A DNA stretch of 64,000 bases from Phaffia rhodozyma (taxonomy: Eukaryota > Basidiomycota > Tremellomycetes > Cystofilobasidiales > Mrakiaceae), in the NCBI GenBank assembly GCA_014706385.1, contig JACGZH010000002.1, forward strand, positions 1 through 64,000, read 5' to 3'. This document shows, in pieces, positions 51,601 through 61,011 of this stretch. Every line of letters begins with the position of its first letter. Position 1 is the stretch's first letter. The notes beneath the pieces are model-generated. The model saw nothing but the letters and a program-made list of their open reading frames with translations. It was not told the origin of the DNA and ran no database searches. The position numbers and the translations under genes are program-made.

Positions 51601-52722
51601 CGGACACGACGAGGTCTGCCACGGCCGCAACCCAGACACCCTCGCTAGACACGGCAACATCAAGCGGTTAGTACACAAGTCGCTCGCTGCGAACAGCATG
51701 TTCAACGTAGAGAACGAACCACTTGTCCCTGGCACCTCCATGCGGACCGATCTCCGGATCACTTCGCCCGACGGTGTCGTCGAGATCGACGTCGCTGTAG
51801 TCTCGATCGCATCCGACGCCGCACGAGAGATCGCCAGACGGACCCATCTGTACCCACAGGCCGCCAAACAAAACAGATCAGCCTTTGCCACTCGGTTCGC
51901 CAGACGGAACGACCCGCCCGGTGTCCAGCTCGACCCAGCCCACCAAGCGGTCGTCGCGATCCTGGACGGGAAAGCAAAAGAAAAGGTACAGACCTATGCG
52001 AACCGGATCTATCTTCCCTTCGAGCCCTTCATCCTCACCACCGGCGGGGCGATCGACTGCCGGGCGAACGAGCTGATCGACCGGTGGACCAAGCACCTCG
52101 GTCCGTCTGCCGCTGGCCGTCTTCTCAGTCATCTTGCTGTCGTCCTGTTGTCTGCCAGGGCTGCCCACTGGCAGTTCTGAACAAAGTCGAGGTGGACGGA
52201 AGTGGATGGAAGCGAGAAGGAGTCGTTCTGTTGCGTGTTTCGTTGTGAGATTTACTTCATGATGATGGTGGTCGATGATCAACTTGCAGTTTGCATCTCT
52301 TTCTCTTTCTTCTTTCTTTCTTTCTTTTCTTTCTATCTTATCTTCTTTTCTTTCTTTCTTTCTTTCCATCTTATCTCGTTTTCTTTTCGTCTTATCTTGT
52401 TTCCTTCCATCTTACTCTATTTCTCTCTTTCTACTTCTACTTCTGTTTCTACTTCTGTTTCGATCTCTTTACTTCCTTCTTCTTCATTTTATCCTACTTT
52501 ATTCTTTACCTCTTTCTCTATTTCTATCTTTACTTCTACTTCTATTTCTATCCTTACTTCTACTTCTATTTCTTTCTTTACTTCTACTTCCATTTCTACT
52601 TCTTCCCCTCTTCTTCCTACCTCCCCTTAGCGTACACCTCCTACAGCTGTCGGTCCTCTTTCTTTCTTCTTTCTGCTCGCTACAACCAGACCTTGCTAAA
52701 AGAACTATCTATGAATCTAAGA
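48589..52722 (+). mobile_element. Unit 15: full-length retrotransposon, innermost copy
   Basis: Last unit before unique DNA. Terminus CTAAGA at 52722 followed by CCCTAACCCTAA. In a model where elements are added at the chromosome end this would be the oldest position, yet it is intact. Confidence 0.93.
48701..52180 (+). CDS. Telomeric non-LTR retrotransposon polyprotein, unit 15
   Basis: 1159 aa. The protein reads the same as that of unit 14, with the same silent markers (ATGTCCCAG, CCACATCTCTG). All RT, CCHC and endonuclease residues are present. Confidence 0.94.
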   Translation: MSNRDNPIQCPHCDLRTTALLEHLRKLDRPNRWTNASLAGTGLIACSCGFPCASQHGLLTHIAKTHKKQDPFAVHPVSSHSLPSQPVPSQPVPSHSRSSHSRLSRPSRPSSHLPSHLPSYPTHPATSRPRSASATSLPTRPRLIPTQRAIPRLPRRQSFSSPPSSSIHSFSSVHPAESLSPGPDLVPVSALAPAPASPLVAGPDALPDSVSGFESDALADPMPYSLPQPRLRQHHAQSGLLLVPPTPSPLPPTPSPLPAEPAPTLSWPPSLPPSLPPSPPPADTASDTAALDQIDQAIDLASSHTSLLDRFLSLVKLPTASKPFHGRQLKAFQDAAERMAFAYVSKPSEHTLFDFLCLPKVGLVPGFAPGVNSAARLRAYPAVSWPEHSSRSAGDRRPGDLKHAVGRQVSSGYLSRAASLLSDRSPVLALSEDVMARLHAKHPSGDPSPFSSRAGPHPGDSPEEQAVLPAFAKFSRETSPGISGWTQPLLSLALARQPVREMVRVLTGQISQGTAPGIQLLCASRLTPLEKTGGGVRPIAVGELLYRLVSKILLKARLRQTMLLDCQLGVGSKGGVEPIVRLVDEATRGDLRGTYNHLVSLDFSNAFNTVSRRDLADGLKDWAPELYRAGRWAYGEHTTLVCTGSDGQVVTMASQQGVRQGDPFGPLFFSLAIRRFMSQLRQFVGLDGLVVSYLDDVFILTNDSGALEKVIAFVEASSTSLSLNKSKSKIHDLFSIESHGLELLGTAIGSTQFRAAFLQRKIHHELAIIRKLPSLHYQHGLLLLRRCVQMNLRHLQRTLDTSDLDHPWTALDDALTEAVLLIRNSPRRLDTDRAIIQLPTRFGGLGVLSFADVAPLAYQAANEAADTIIAPILGGFDMSDVQPMSQRARTNSMVEHKLSILLSQLSQHQQDSLAENATFLGRRWLNIIPFTSSLSLRDVHIAAGLHFLTFCPGRSDLCNSCHHQNHYGHDEVCHGRNPDTLARHGNIKRLVHKSLAANSMFNVENEPLVPGTSMRTDLRITSPDGVVEIDVAVVSIASDAAREIARRTHLYPQAAKQNRSAFATRFARRNDPPGVQLDPAHQAVVAILDGKAKEKVQTYANRIYLPFEPFILTTGGAIDCRANELIDRWTKHLGPSAAGRLLSHLAVVLLSARAAHWQF

Positions 52723-52734
52723 CCCTAACCCTAA
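52723..52734 (+). repeat. Innermost telomeric tract at the array/subtelomere boundary
   Basis: CCCTAACCCTAA directly after unit 15. The next bases (ATGAAAACCCC) start unique DNA. They share ATGAA with the 12-nt fragment (ATGAATCTAAAA) found at the same place in junctions 13/14 and 14/15. Confidence 0.85.
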
Positions 52735-53335
52735 ATGAAAACCCCTATCACTGTCAAAAGTAGGTTCTTCCTCTCTTTACCGTTTGATGATTGAGCGTTT
52801 GATCGTCTATCAAATGATCCGTGTTGCTGAGTATTTCTACCATACTTGCATCTATTTTTCTACAGCCTGGGTGGGAGAGAAAATTTGACGTTGTTTCGTG
52901 ACCGATAGTCTAGTAACTGGTCATTATAGACTAACAATGTCCGTATGTGATCTCTTTATAGCCGAACGACAGAAGCACATCTTTTCGCGCAACAGTCAGA
53001 ATAAATATCTTCAAACGACTGCCGGCGGAAACACCGCCAAGGGCGAGGTGAACTTCTCAACTGATGTGGCTGGAATCAAGGTCAAGTACTGGACTTGAAG
53101 CTCATGACAATGTAAGAAGGTTGTTTGGTTGTGGTGATGGTTTGATCCCGTTCTCTCGTTCTATATATGTTTCCATCCTTTTTCTTCTCGTTGCAGATGT
53201 TTTCTTTGTACCAGCTGTATCGTCAAGACTATTAGTTGCTTGGGACTCAGAGAGCATTTGCATTGTCACAATATTTGTAGATGGGCGATTACTTGAGCTT
53301 CTATCATTCTAGTATAACTATCAACTCTTTGCTCC
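52735..53335. other. Subtelomeric non-array DNA without a firm gene
   Basis: Unique sequence between the array and the first host gene. On the + strand, about 52998-53098 has coding-like codon use and ends in TGA (tail ...KVKYWT), preceded by an AG. It could be the last exon of a gene whose 5' part was lost when the array formed, but I cannot identify a family. A short imperfect inverted repeat (GTTTGAT/ATCAAAT) lies near 52796-52818. Otherwise nothing is seen. Confidence 0.3.
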
Positions 53336-54456
53336 TCACATGGACTGCGTTTTGAAATTTTGGCTCTGAGACAAGACCATCTCAGTATCTGACGAGGACG
53401 GTATGGCATCACCAGGAAACCACGTCGGGATCGAGATGACGAGGAGTGAAGTGAATGCAGCACTGCAGAAATGCAAAAAAAAAACAAAAAAAAAAACAGT
53501 ATCAGCCAACTAGATCATCCATGGATAAAACCGATTTGGACTCACAGCTCGAAGAGCATCTGACAGATCCAAAATGCTGCGCGTGCAGCAGTAGAGTTGG
53601 TATTGCCTGTGGAGAACGTTTGCTCGGTACGATACACGGCGATGACCATAAGACACATCGTTACAGCCACTATGTATACTGTTCCCTTCCGGCTGACGGG
53701 AAACGCCATGTTCACACGAATCGCAGCAAACAGAAGGATGACGATCGTGACTTTTTGGATTGCAAAAGATCAGAATGTGTCTGGGGGCGGCCTTGAGCAA
53801 GAGAGTATGACATGATGTTGCACTTACTGAGAGTGACGATGGCGCTGACTTTGCGTAGCGTTCTGACGTTGTCGATCACACTAGGTTTGCTGAGAGCGGA
53901 ACTGATGAGGGAAGATGCAACGACAGTAGTAGCGATGGATACGATGAGTAGGATACGGAGTATGCTAGGCGATGAAGAAAAGTAGAGTGATTTTCAGCAA
54001 CAGAATGGGCTTGCGTCAGATCGATCTATCTTTCATCAGACTCACCGAGAGAGTTGTAGGACCCATCTCGGATGTTGACTCTGGGGGGTGACAGATTCCA
54101 CGTGACGTTTCCAGATGGTGATAATTGGGTCAATCAGGAAGAGGAAGCCGATAGAGACGAGGATAAGCTCGGCGACTGGGATGGGATACGGCATGTTAGC
54201 ACAAACAAATGATACGCTCCAAAGAATTTTATACTAGCATCAACAAAACATATCTCTCACTCAACAGTCCGGATCCATAAGTGTTCTTGGACATGTACAC
54301 CCGGAGTGCCAGCATGCCAAATCGACAGAGAAGAAATATGACAGGCCGAAGGAGTATCCACGTCCGATCGGACCTTCTGGTCATACGAAAGACCAAGACC
54401 GGAGCGAGGAGAGCATACTGCAGAAGTAGAGGTATGAACAGGTCAACACCTTGCAT
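53336..54456 (-). CDS. Predicted seven-segment membrane protein, five exons
   Basis: Spliced model on the minus strand: 54456-54261, 54175-54046, 53964-53828, 53750-53546, 53462-53336. It totals 795 nt and encodes 264 aa. All introns are GT-AG and all phases join. The last intron has a strong T-rich tract before CTGCAG. The start is the first ATG of exon 1 (MQGVDLF); the frame is open slightly upstream but without an ATG. Hydrophobic segments lie at about 6-23, 33-53, 63-85, 110-131, 147-167, 178-195 and 211-237, with basic loops, and the tail is polar. It resembles fungal seven-helix membrane families such as RTA1-like or DUF7702 proteins in layout only, so substrate and role are unknown. 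It is the first gene inside the array. Confidence 0.75.
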
Positions 54457-55398
54457 GTGCCATGTCGAATAATCAAGCGATGTTTTCGAGAGCAATTACA
54501 CAAACTAGGAAAACGATAGATGGTGACAAATCGGAAGATGTTGGATATCCCCCGAGAAAGTTGATCTTGCTCAACATTTCTTCCTGAGCAGAAATGGATG
54601 ACATGGCTGTGATGCTGTTGACTGGGGAACTCGTCGGTTGGCAAATGATGAGATACTTGCTGAACGGGTGCTTTGTTCAAGGAAAAAACAGGCACCCCCT
54701 CCTTTGACCTTCCACAGTTTATATAGAGGTTTCGAACAGAAGCTTGTTTCTGTCACCCATAGGTTTGATGAGCTTGAACACGTCCTTCGCTTTGCTTTCG
54801 CATGCTTCTACAGTCGGTATACTGCCTGAGATGGTATCGGCATGGCTTTGAACAGCCATAATCATATGAGAAGAAGATGGTTAGGGTAGTTCAGTGTTTA
54901 AAAATAACCATTGGAGCTTCGACTTACATCTTCGGCTCTTCGGGCTTGTAGAAGATGACCACCGAGGGCATAAGATATGATAAAACGTGTTCTACCTTCA
55001 GCCACACTGCACTGCCTTCTCTGACAGATTTATCCTGCTGTTGCGAGAAGGACGGTTCTTGGGAAAACCTGTGCTCAAATGTAAATACTTGTATCATGCC
55101 GGTCGACAAATGAAAGAGAGATGATAAAAATGAATACAGGTGACGAAGTTCATTCCTACTGTGATCGTCATAATCTCGGGTTGTCGGGCTCCCGATGGCC
55201 GACCAGCGGCCGGCCCAAGTACATTTCGTTTCAAGCATATGACTGAAGTAATTCATGATCTCGCAAATAGATATTTTCGTCTGGCCAGTGTTTTTCACAC
55301 TGTTTCGATCTGGTGCGCTTGCCTAGAATGATTCAATAATGATGAAACCCATCTCAATCCTTTACGGTGTACATATCCGTACCTTAACGAAGAGGTAT
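54457..55398. other. Intergenic region
   Basis: This 942-nt stretch lies between the membrane-protein start and the reductase stop. An open frame at 54924-55298 on the minus strand ends ...VIFYKPEEPKM and contains a good GTAAGT donor. However, its candidate introns do not join in a consistent phase, so I do not call a gene. The promoter of the membrane-protein gene should lie at the left end. Confidence 0.4.
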
Positions 55399-56897
55399 CT
55401 ATGGAGTATCAGTTACATCCCAGTCTGTGATGAGATATTCATCCAGCCCACTCATCTCATTGATCTCGGCCTCGGTCAGCTCAAAGCCAAAGACGTCGGT
55501 ATTCGACTCTATCCGTCCTTTTGAGACAGATTTGGGGATGCAAACAAAGCCCTAGAGATTTCGACATCAGACAACGCAAACGCCAAGGAGAAGATGCAGG
55601 CCAATGAAAGTTCAGCAGGAAATATCCAAGGCTATTTCCACCAGGAGGAAGAGCCCGCACGAACTTTTTGTAAAGACCAACGAATCATTGCTTGAGCAGG
55701 GGTTACATCATGCTTTTTGGCAATCTTTTGTATCACAGGGTGATTGAACCGAAGTCCTCTGACAAGAGGAGCCCACGCCTGTATGAAATATAGAGATGTA
55801 TATTGATTAAACAACGTCCTCGATGTTGAGTCACAATCACGTTCATGGCGTTGTCCGGTGAAGAGAAGGTTTCAACAAACCTCAAGATAAATTCCATTCT
55901 CCTTGCAAATCTTGACAATCGGCTCTCTTTAGTTGTCCGGATACACAAATACAGATGATCAGAATGATTAACGTGATGAAACAACGAAAGACACGAACCG
56001 GGTCATGAACGGGTGAAGATCAATTTGATTCAACGAAGGCAGACTGATGCAGTCCGGCTTGGAGTCGTCTTTGACACGTTCGATATGTTCCTGAATATGT
56101 GCGACTCCCCAGTTGGAGACCTAGGATAGAATAGGAAGAGAAAGAGTGGAATAAAGTCAGTCAAGCTGTGATGCTCAACTGCGAATTATAAATTGGCGAA
56201 GAACAACATGTACTTACACCAATACTCCTCACGTAACCGTCCTTCTTAGCTTTTTCCATTGCCTTCCAGCTTTCCTCCCTCAACTTTGGTCCTCCAATAG
56301 CGCTGTGCATCAAGTAAAGATCAATGATCCCTCCCGGGGCATGTTTGACGGAGTATTCGATTGCTTTGAGCGCTCGGTCATATGGCATGGGCTCTCTAAG
56401 CTTAGTAGTATAGAACACGTCGGATCGGGGCAAGCCACTCTTCTTAAGGAAACCTTCAATTGCTTTCTTGCAAGCAGTTTCGTTTTCATACCCTAAATGC
56501 AAAAGCCCAGGAGATGTAAGACTCATCATGAATATCGATGCGGATGGATTTCTCCACAATCTGATCAGAGGAAGAACGTACAAGTAGCAGTGTCGACATG
56601 CCTCACACCGGCCTTTAGTTTTTATAACAGTGCGAAACAAGTCTGCTCAATCTTTGTTTTTGCAAATTCACGTCCATACGAGATGGGACAGACCTCAAGA
56701 GCCCAAGTAACGGCCTGGATCGTTTGGTCATCAGTCATCTCATATACTCCGAGTCCGAGGACAGGGACTTCCACCCCATCATTGAGCTGGAACGAATAAA
56801 AGAGTCAGAAAGTAAAATCGAAAGAGACGACTCAAGTCGATATCAATGCAGAAAGTTCTACCTTAATGGTTGATTGGAGAGAAAGAGCTTCAGTCAT
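55399..56897 (-). CDS. Aldo/keto reductase, eight exons
   Basis: Spliced minus-strand model: 56897-56862, 56786-56694, 56612-56582, 56492-56218, 56120-55999, 55926-55881, 55778-55665, 55551-55399. It totals 870 nt and encodes 289 aa. All introns are GT-AG with matching phases. The (beta/alpha)8 NAD(P)H-dependent reductase tetrad is complete: D50 and Y55 in VDTATWYENE, K84 in YTTKL, H116 in DLYLMHS. Further family landmarks are GVSNWG, the NQIDLHP cofactor-site segment, and IPKSVSKGRIESN, which binds the 2'-phosphate side of NADPH. It is probably a cytosolic enzyme reducing small aldehydes or ketones; the substrate cannot be read from sequence. Length is slightly below the usual 300-330. It lies alone on this strand between two unrelated genes. 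Confidence 0.92.
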
Positions 56898-57212
56898 ATT
56901 TAGGTTGTCAAGAGATGTTGATCGCCAGAGATTGAAAGAAGAAATTGAAAATCACAAGCATTGACCACGTTTCGTAACCAAAGCGAATTGAGACGGGTGA
57001 CGTCATCATCTTTTTGAAACGTACTACCATCAGGTGGTATTCGTAAATGTACTTAAGGGTGACATGTCATATCAATAAATTAAGAGTTGAGTAGGAAACA
57101 ACCAGCAGATCTGATTCACTAATATGCAGAGAAGGTGTTAAACGTATTGGGTGTACAGTATGTGAGGTGAAGAGACAATCATAGGCAAAGAGAACCAATC
57201 GAGATACATCTT
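56898..57212. other. Intergenic region, reductase promoter side
   Basis: 315 nt between the reductase ATG and the stop of the cysteine-rich gene, both on the minus strand. It must contain the reductase promoter and the upstream gene's terminator. No clear motif is seen. Confidence 0.5.
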
Positions 57213-57836
57213 TTAGGCAAGAGGGGCTCGACCACTTGCAGAATGAGAAAGAGCATGTTAGCAATAGTCTCTGAATTTGATTCAATCGAGAGCAAGATAT
57301 GGTATTTACCAAGTGCATCCCTCGCAGACCTTAACCTCTCCAGAGACGCAAGGCTCGGATTTCTAATCGTGACAGCAAAAGGCCAGGATGAGAATGTGAA
57401 AATACTGATCATGTTAAAGATGTAAAACTCACAAAAGCAGGAGCGGCGTAAGGCTTGAACCTCTCGCAAGTGCACTTCTCATTGCAAGGAGTCACTCGGC
57501 TGGCGCAATCTTCCTCTTGCTGCAGATCAATCGAAAAAGACCATCCATGAAGGAATAAGCACACAATCGGCGTGCTATCAAACGAATTGAATGAAACAGA
57601 TGTGACTTACAAAGTGAAGCTTCCAGATCGATCCGGACTTTGAGCCGGCCTTTCCACAAGTGCAATCTTCACAGGCCTCCTCAAGGAGAGCACAAGCAGG
57701 GGCTTTCTATTGAGGGCAATAGATAAGAGATAAGCGAGGTGACGTTAGCTATACAGGATACGGAAGTATCATTCAATTAGAAAAGTTATGAACGAACGTA
57801 AGAGAGCTTTCGGGAGGCGAGGGAAACGGCAGACAT
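57213..57836 (-). CDS. Small cysteine-rich protein with three four-cysteine modules (metallothionein-like)
   Basis: Spliced minus-strand model: 57836-57798, 57706-57611, 57519-57433, 57362-57310, 57234-57213. It totals 297 nt and encodes 98 aa. Phases join across four GT-AG introns. The protein has 12 cysteines in three modules: C18-x6-C25-x2-C28-x-C30, C50-x6-C57-x3-C61-x-C63 and C79-x7-C87-x2-C90-x-C92. Each ends in the same CTC. Each module has its own exon, and the last cysteine is split across exons 4 and 5. No signal peptide or membrane segment is visible, so a cytosolic metal- or Fe-S-binding role is the likeliest inference. CxxCTCG also occurs in Dre2/anamorsin, but the rest of that protein is absent. 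I do not recognise an orthologue. Confidence 0.75.
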
Positions 57837-58755
57837 TATTAATATAAGCGAGAATGTATCAGAGAAAGTTGGTTGAGTGTTGGTGATTGTGTGGAAGATG
57901 AAGAGTCTGAGAAACAAAATGGAAGACAAGAAGTGGGGACGCCCGGTAATATATACGATTCTTCTACCGGAATCCTCGGACCGGTTTCGAGCCTGACGTG
58001 AAATTCAGGCACAGTCGTTGCGTGTTAAACCCAAGACTGATGTATGACTGGCATGACCGATATGCAAATTGAACGCTTCTGATTGGTCGAAGAAATAGCG
58101 CATTAACTCCGCCCTAGTCAGCAGCTCAACGTTTCCAATTCGACGTTGCACATTGGTTCTTTCATTATCTGCCTCAGCCGATACATCACAACGGAGCAGC
58201 CATCGTTATCAGCTGTCTCGTTGGCTTAACTTGCCCTTTTTTGTCTCATTTCTCTCGGAAGAAATTTGGATCTATCTCCTATGCATTCTTAACTTTCTGT
58301 CTCGGTGACCTGTCTGTTCAGTTAACTGTCCAATATGTTGCCTGGCTCTATATACAACTGCAGCTAAACCAGAGAATTGAAAAGTAGAGTCGCCCTCAAA
58401 CTGACACATCGCAGTGATGAAGACAAAAACAACAGTGGTTCAGACGACTAAAGCCGATACTGCGTCTTCGAGGAGCAAAAAATATAATCTTAAGTTGAAT
58501 AGAAAGAGTTCAAGGAATCATAGTGAAAAGGAAGTAAGAACAGAGAGGCAGTTGTCTTAAATAATGGAATTTGAGTTAGACCAGGTTCTCATCTGATCCC
58601 TTGCTTCCGGTCAATTTTCTCTTGTCTTATTGCACTTTACTTCCAAACTTCACACCACGTAGTGGCTTCGGAACCCAGAAAGTCAAAAATGCCAAAATAA
58701 TTTGATATAAAGACAACTAGCTCGTGTTCTTTGTCTTCGATGACGTCTCCAGAAC
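57837..58755. other. Intergenic region with promoter of the cysteine-rich gene
   Basis: 919 nt. The part next to 57836 should be the promoter of the cysteine-rich gene; an AT-rich TAATATATAC lies near 57950. A basic 47-codon frame on the + strand (58417-58560, MKTKTTVVQTT...) has no recognised homology and is not called as a gene. Nothing else is seen. Confidence 0.35.
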
Positions 58756-61011
58756 TCAAGTTTCGTCCAAAGCATCGCTGGATGAGATGTTGGAGTTTCG
58801 GGAAGGCAATATCGGGCGCTTGGTTGAAAGAATAGAAAGACGTCGAGAACGTCTCTGAATCCACTTGATAAATTTGTAACGGGGCGGACGATTCAAGAAC
58901 GATGACAAAGGGGCGAGAAGAGGATCTTTCGGAATTAGGGTGTGCAGAGGCTCTCGGATGTGTTGATCTGTATCATTCAAGGGGTTGAGATCTGGTAAAG
59001 AAGGCGATCTCCATCGAGTCGTCTTAGTCGGTGAAGCGACATCAAGACTTAGTCGACGGAAAAACGGGATGCTGTCCTTATTGGATGACTATTGTTTCAT
59101 AGATCCAAAAACAAGCTTGATTACTTTCATAGATGAAGATAAGACTGAGGTGACAGAAGAAGTAGGCGCACCTCGAAAATTTCAACCTGCTCCTGAAGCC
59201 ATGCATGATTGAAGAGAAATTTAGCTGTAGGTCTCTTGGTTGGGTCTTTCTCAAAACACTGAGATAGAAAAGCGGCCAAAGCGGTCGAGCATCCTTCAGG
59301 GATCTCTGGCGGGCCTCCCTCCACTATATGGTACAAAACTATATTTACGATGGATGAGAAAGAAAGGCAAACTGCTGTTAGGTAATAGTCCGAAGGATTT
59401 CTATGGGAAAACAATATAAAAAAGATAGAACATGCCAGCTAAGCCATTCTTGATCTCAGCGAACGGAGGTTTTCCGGTAAGAAGTTCGATGATCGTGCAC
59501 CCAAGAGACCAGATATCAGAAGCCGTGGAAGTACCCTGCATTTCGATTACCTCGGGAGCCACTTTGATACACAACGTGAGGAGATAAAACACAACAAGTG
59601 GTTAAGACATGTGTCAAACCGGATTGCAAAAGAAAAATGTCCGGCCTCACTCCAATTAGGTGTTCCGGCCACATCGTTTCTCCTCGTTTTCTCAACAGAC
59701 GCCAAGCAGAGAGAGACCCCAAAATCAGTTAGCTTGACATTGCCTGTCTTGGTTGTCAAGATATTAGCAGCCTTGAGATCGCAATGAACGACCTGGTTAA
59801 AGCACAGAATAAGAGCAGAGTCAGTCGCCTGATATAATACCTGAAGAAAGAACGCAAGTACTTTTTGATCGTGTAGGTAACTCAACCCCTCGAGAATCTT
59901 GATAACGTAGCCTGCAACGAGTTTCTCATCTAATTTTCCGAATGACTGGATAGTCGAACCTAGGGAACCATTCTCAACATATCTTTTGACCAACAGACCG
60001 ATACGTCAGTCTGTGTTTCAGGAAACAGAAAGAGTGCCGAAAGAGGCTTACTCGAGAACAATATTGAGGGTTGTTCGGTCTCGAACCATCCCCAGGTACT
60101 GCTCAGAATCAGAACCAAGGATCAATGGTGAGCAGGGCGTCTCTCAATAGCAAATTGACAAAGATAGATAAGTGTCCGCTAACCTTAACAATTGCAGGAT
60201 GATCCAACCTTTTAAAGATGTTGACCTCCTCCATGAGGTGATCTACCTCTTTCTCCTTTAGCCCGTCCAATGAGATTTGTTTGATAGCAACCGTCTCACC
60301 GGTCGCGAAGTTGAGCGCTCGGTAGACCGTTCCAAACTGCCCCTTTCCAATGCGATTTCCTAAAACCTGTATGGAAAATAGAAAATTAGGTCCGAATTAT
60401 GATTTAAGCTTGGAACTGACACTAACATATTTGACATCAGGTTTTTTGTTTTCCTTGATCACTATCTCCCGCCTTGAAAGAGTTGGAATTTGAGGGAAGG
60501 AGACAGAAAGATTAGTTTCTTTGTCGATAGCAAGTCGTTTTGGAGAGAACGGGTCCTGAGGCCTGATCGGAGAACCACCGGTGGATCTTATACTGAAGCT
60601 AGAGACTGAGGGCCGTCCGATACTCGATCGAAGCCGTTTGAGGGGGTTCGCAAGGGCTCTCTGTCTGTTACGCTCCTCCGCCAGATGTGGCATGCTAGAT
60701 ATAATCAAGCTGGAGTGCACGTCGAGTGTGACTTCGGCACAATCTTGATGCTTCTGGTTTAGGGAACTCATTGGATTTATTTTTGAGATCTTGACTAGAC
60801 TTCGAGTGGGTGTTTCTATGACGTATGGCTCGATATTAAAGGCAGCCGGCGCATCGAGGGAAAACGATCTCATCCCAGATTTGACTAGCCTTGGAGAATC
60901 GGGAAGAGAAGCGCGTTTAGGCCGCACCATCTTGGCGGAGGAAAGAATCTGAACGGGAGTCGAATCCAGAGAGGATGGTCGAAGGTGAGCAGATTCAATG
61001 GTGTGAGTCAT
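58756..61011 (-). CDS. Cdc7/SepH/Cdc15-type protein kinase (septation/mitotic-exit family), eight exons
   Basis: Spliced minus-strand model: 61011-60427, 60366-60184, 60098-60052, 59982-59862, 59792-59651, 59561-59436, 59338-59172, 59088-58756. It totals 1704 nt and encodes 567 aa. A Ser/Arg-rich N-terminus (1-195) precedes the kinase domain (about 196-455). The domain has glycine loop GKGQFGTV (202-209), K224, catalytic HCDLKAAN with D317, DFG D335, GTPNWMAPE (about 355-363) and DIWSLGC. The HCD (not HRD) loop with [12 protein letters not shown] is characteristic of SepH/Cdc7 kinases, which act at spindle poles to trigger septation and mitotic exit. The tail (458-567) has no recognised domain. 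Intron 6 needs a GC donor (GCTG/GCATGT) to keep frame. The protein is much shorter than SepH or S. pombe Cdc7, and its catalytic domain is not N-terminal, so it may be a paralogue. Confidence 0.88.

Larger units (their letters stand above)
1..52734 (+). repeat. Telomere-linked array of head-to-tail CRE-type non-LTR retrotransposons
   Basis: At least 15 near-identical units follow each other in one orientation, separated by CCCTAA tracts. Spacing between equivalent ATGs is 3466 or 3486 bp for truncated units and 4204 bp for the last three full-length units. There are no LTRs and no flanking target-site duplications of non-telomeric sequence. CCCTAA on the + strand means the chromosome end is to the left. 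Every element 3' end points to the centromere and every 5' truncation to the telomere. The array stops at 52734, where unique sequence starts. Confidence 0.95.

Noticed and set aside
1..52734. LTR retrotransposon or DNA-transposon explanation for the repeats
   Set aside because: No long terminal repeats, integrase, protease or terminal inverted repeats. The RT order, CCHC and restriction-like endonuclease after the RT are those of non-LTR elements.
54924..55298. 124-codon minus frame ending ...VIFYKPEEPKM with a GTAAGT donor
   Set aside because: Tested as part of a spliced gene, but the available introns do not join in a consistent phase, and no family is recognised.
58417..58560. Small basic + strand frame MKTKTTVVQTT... 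(47 aa)
   Set aside because: Short, Lys/Ser/Thr-biased, no homology recognised and no supporting splice or context evidence.
59127..59414. Reading the kinase exon straight through from 59414 as one 95-codon exon
   Set aside because: It would insert a non-kinase stretch ([14 protein letters not shown]) before VLYHIVEGG; an intron ending AAATATAG at 59339 restores the family alignment.
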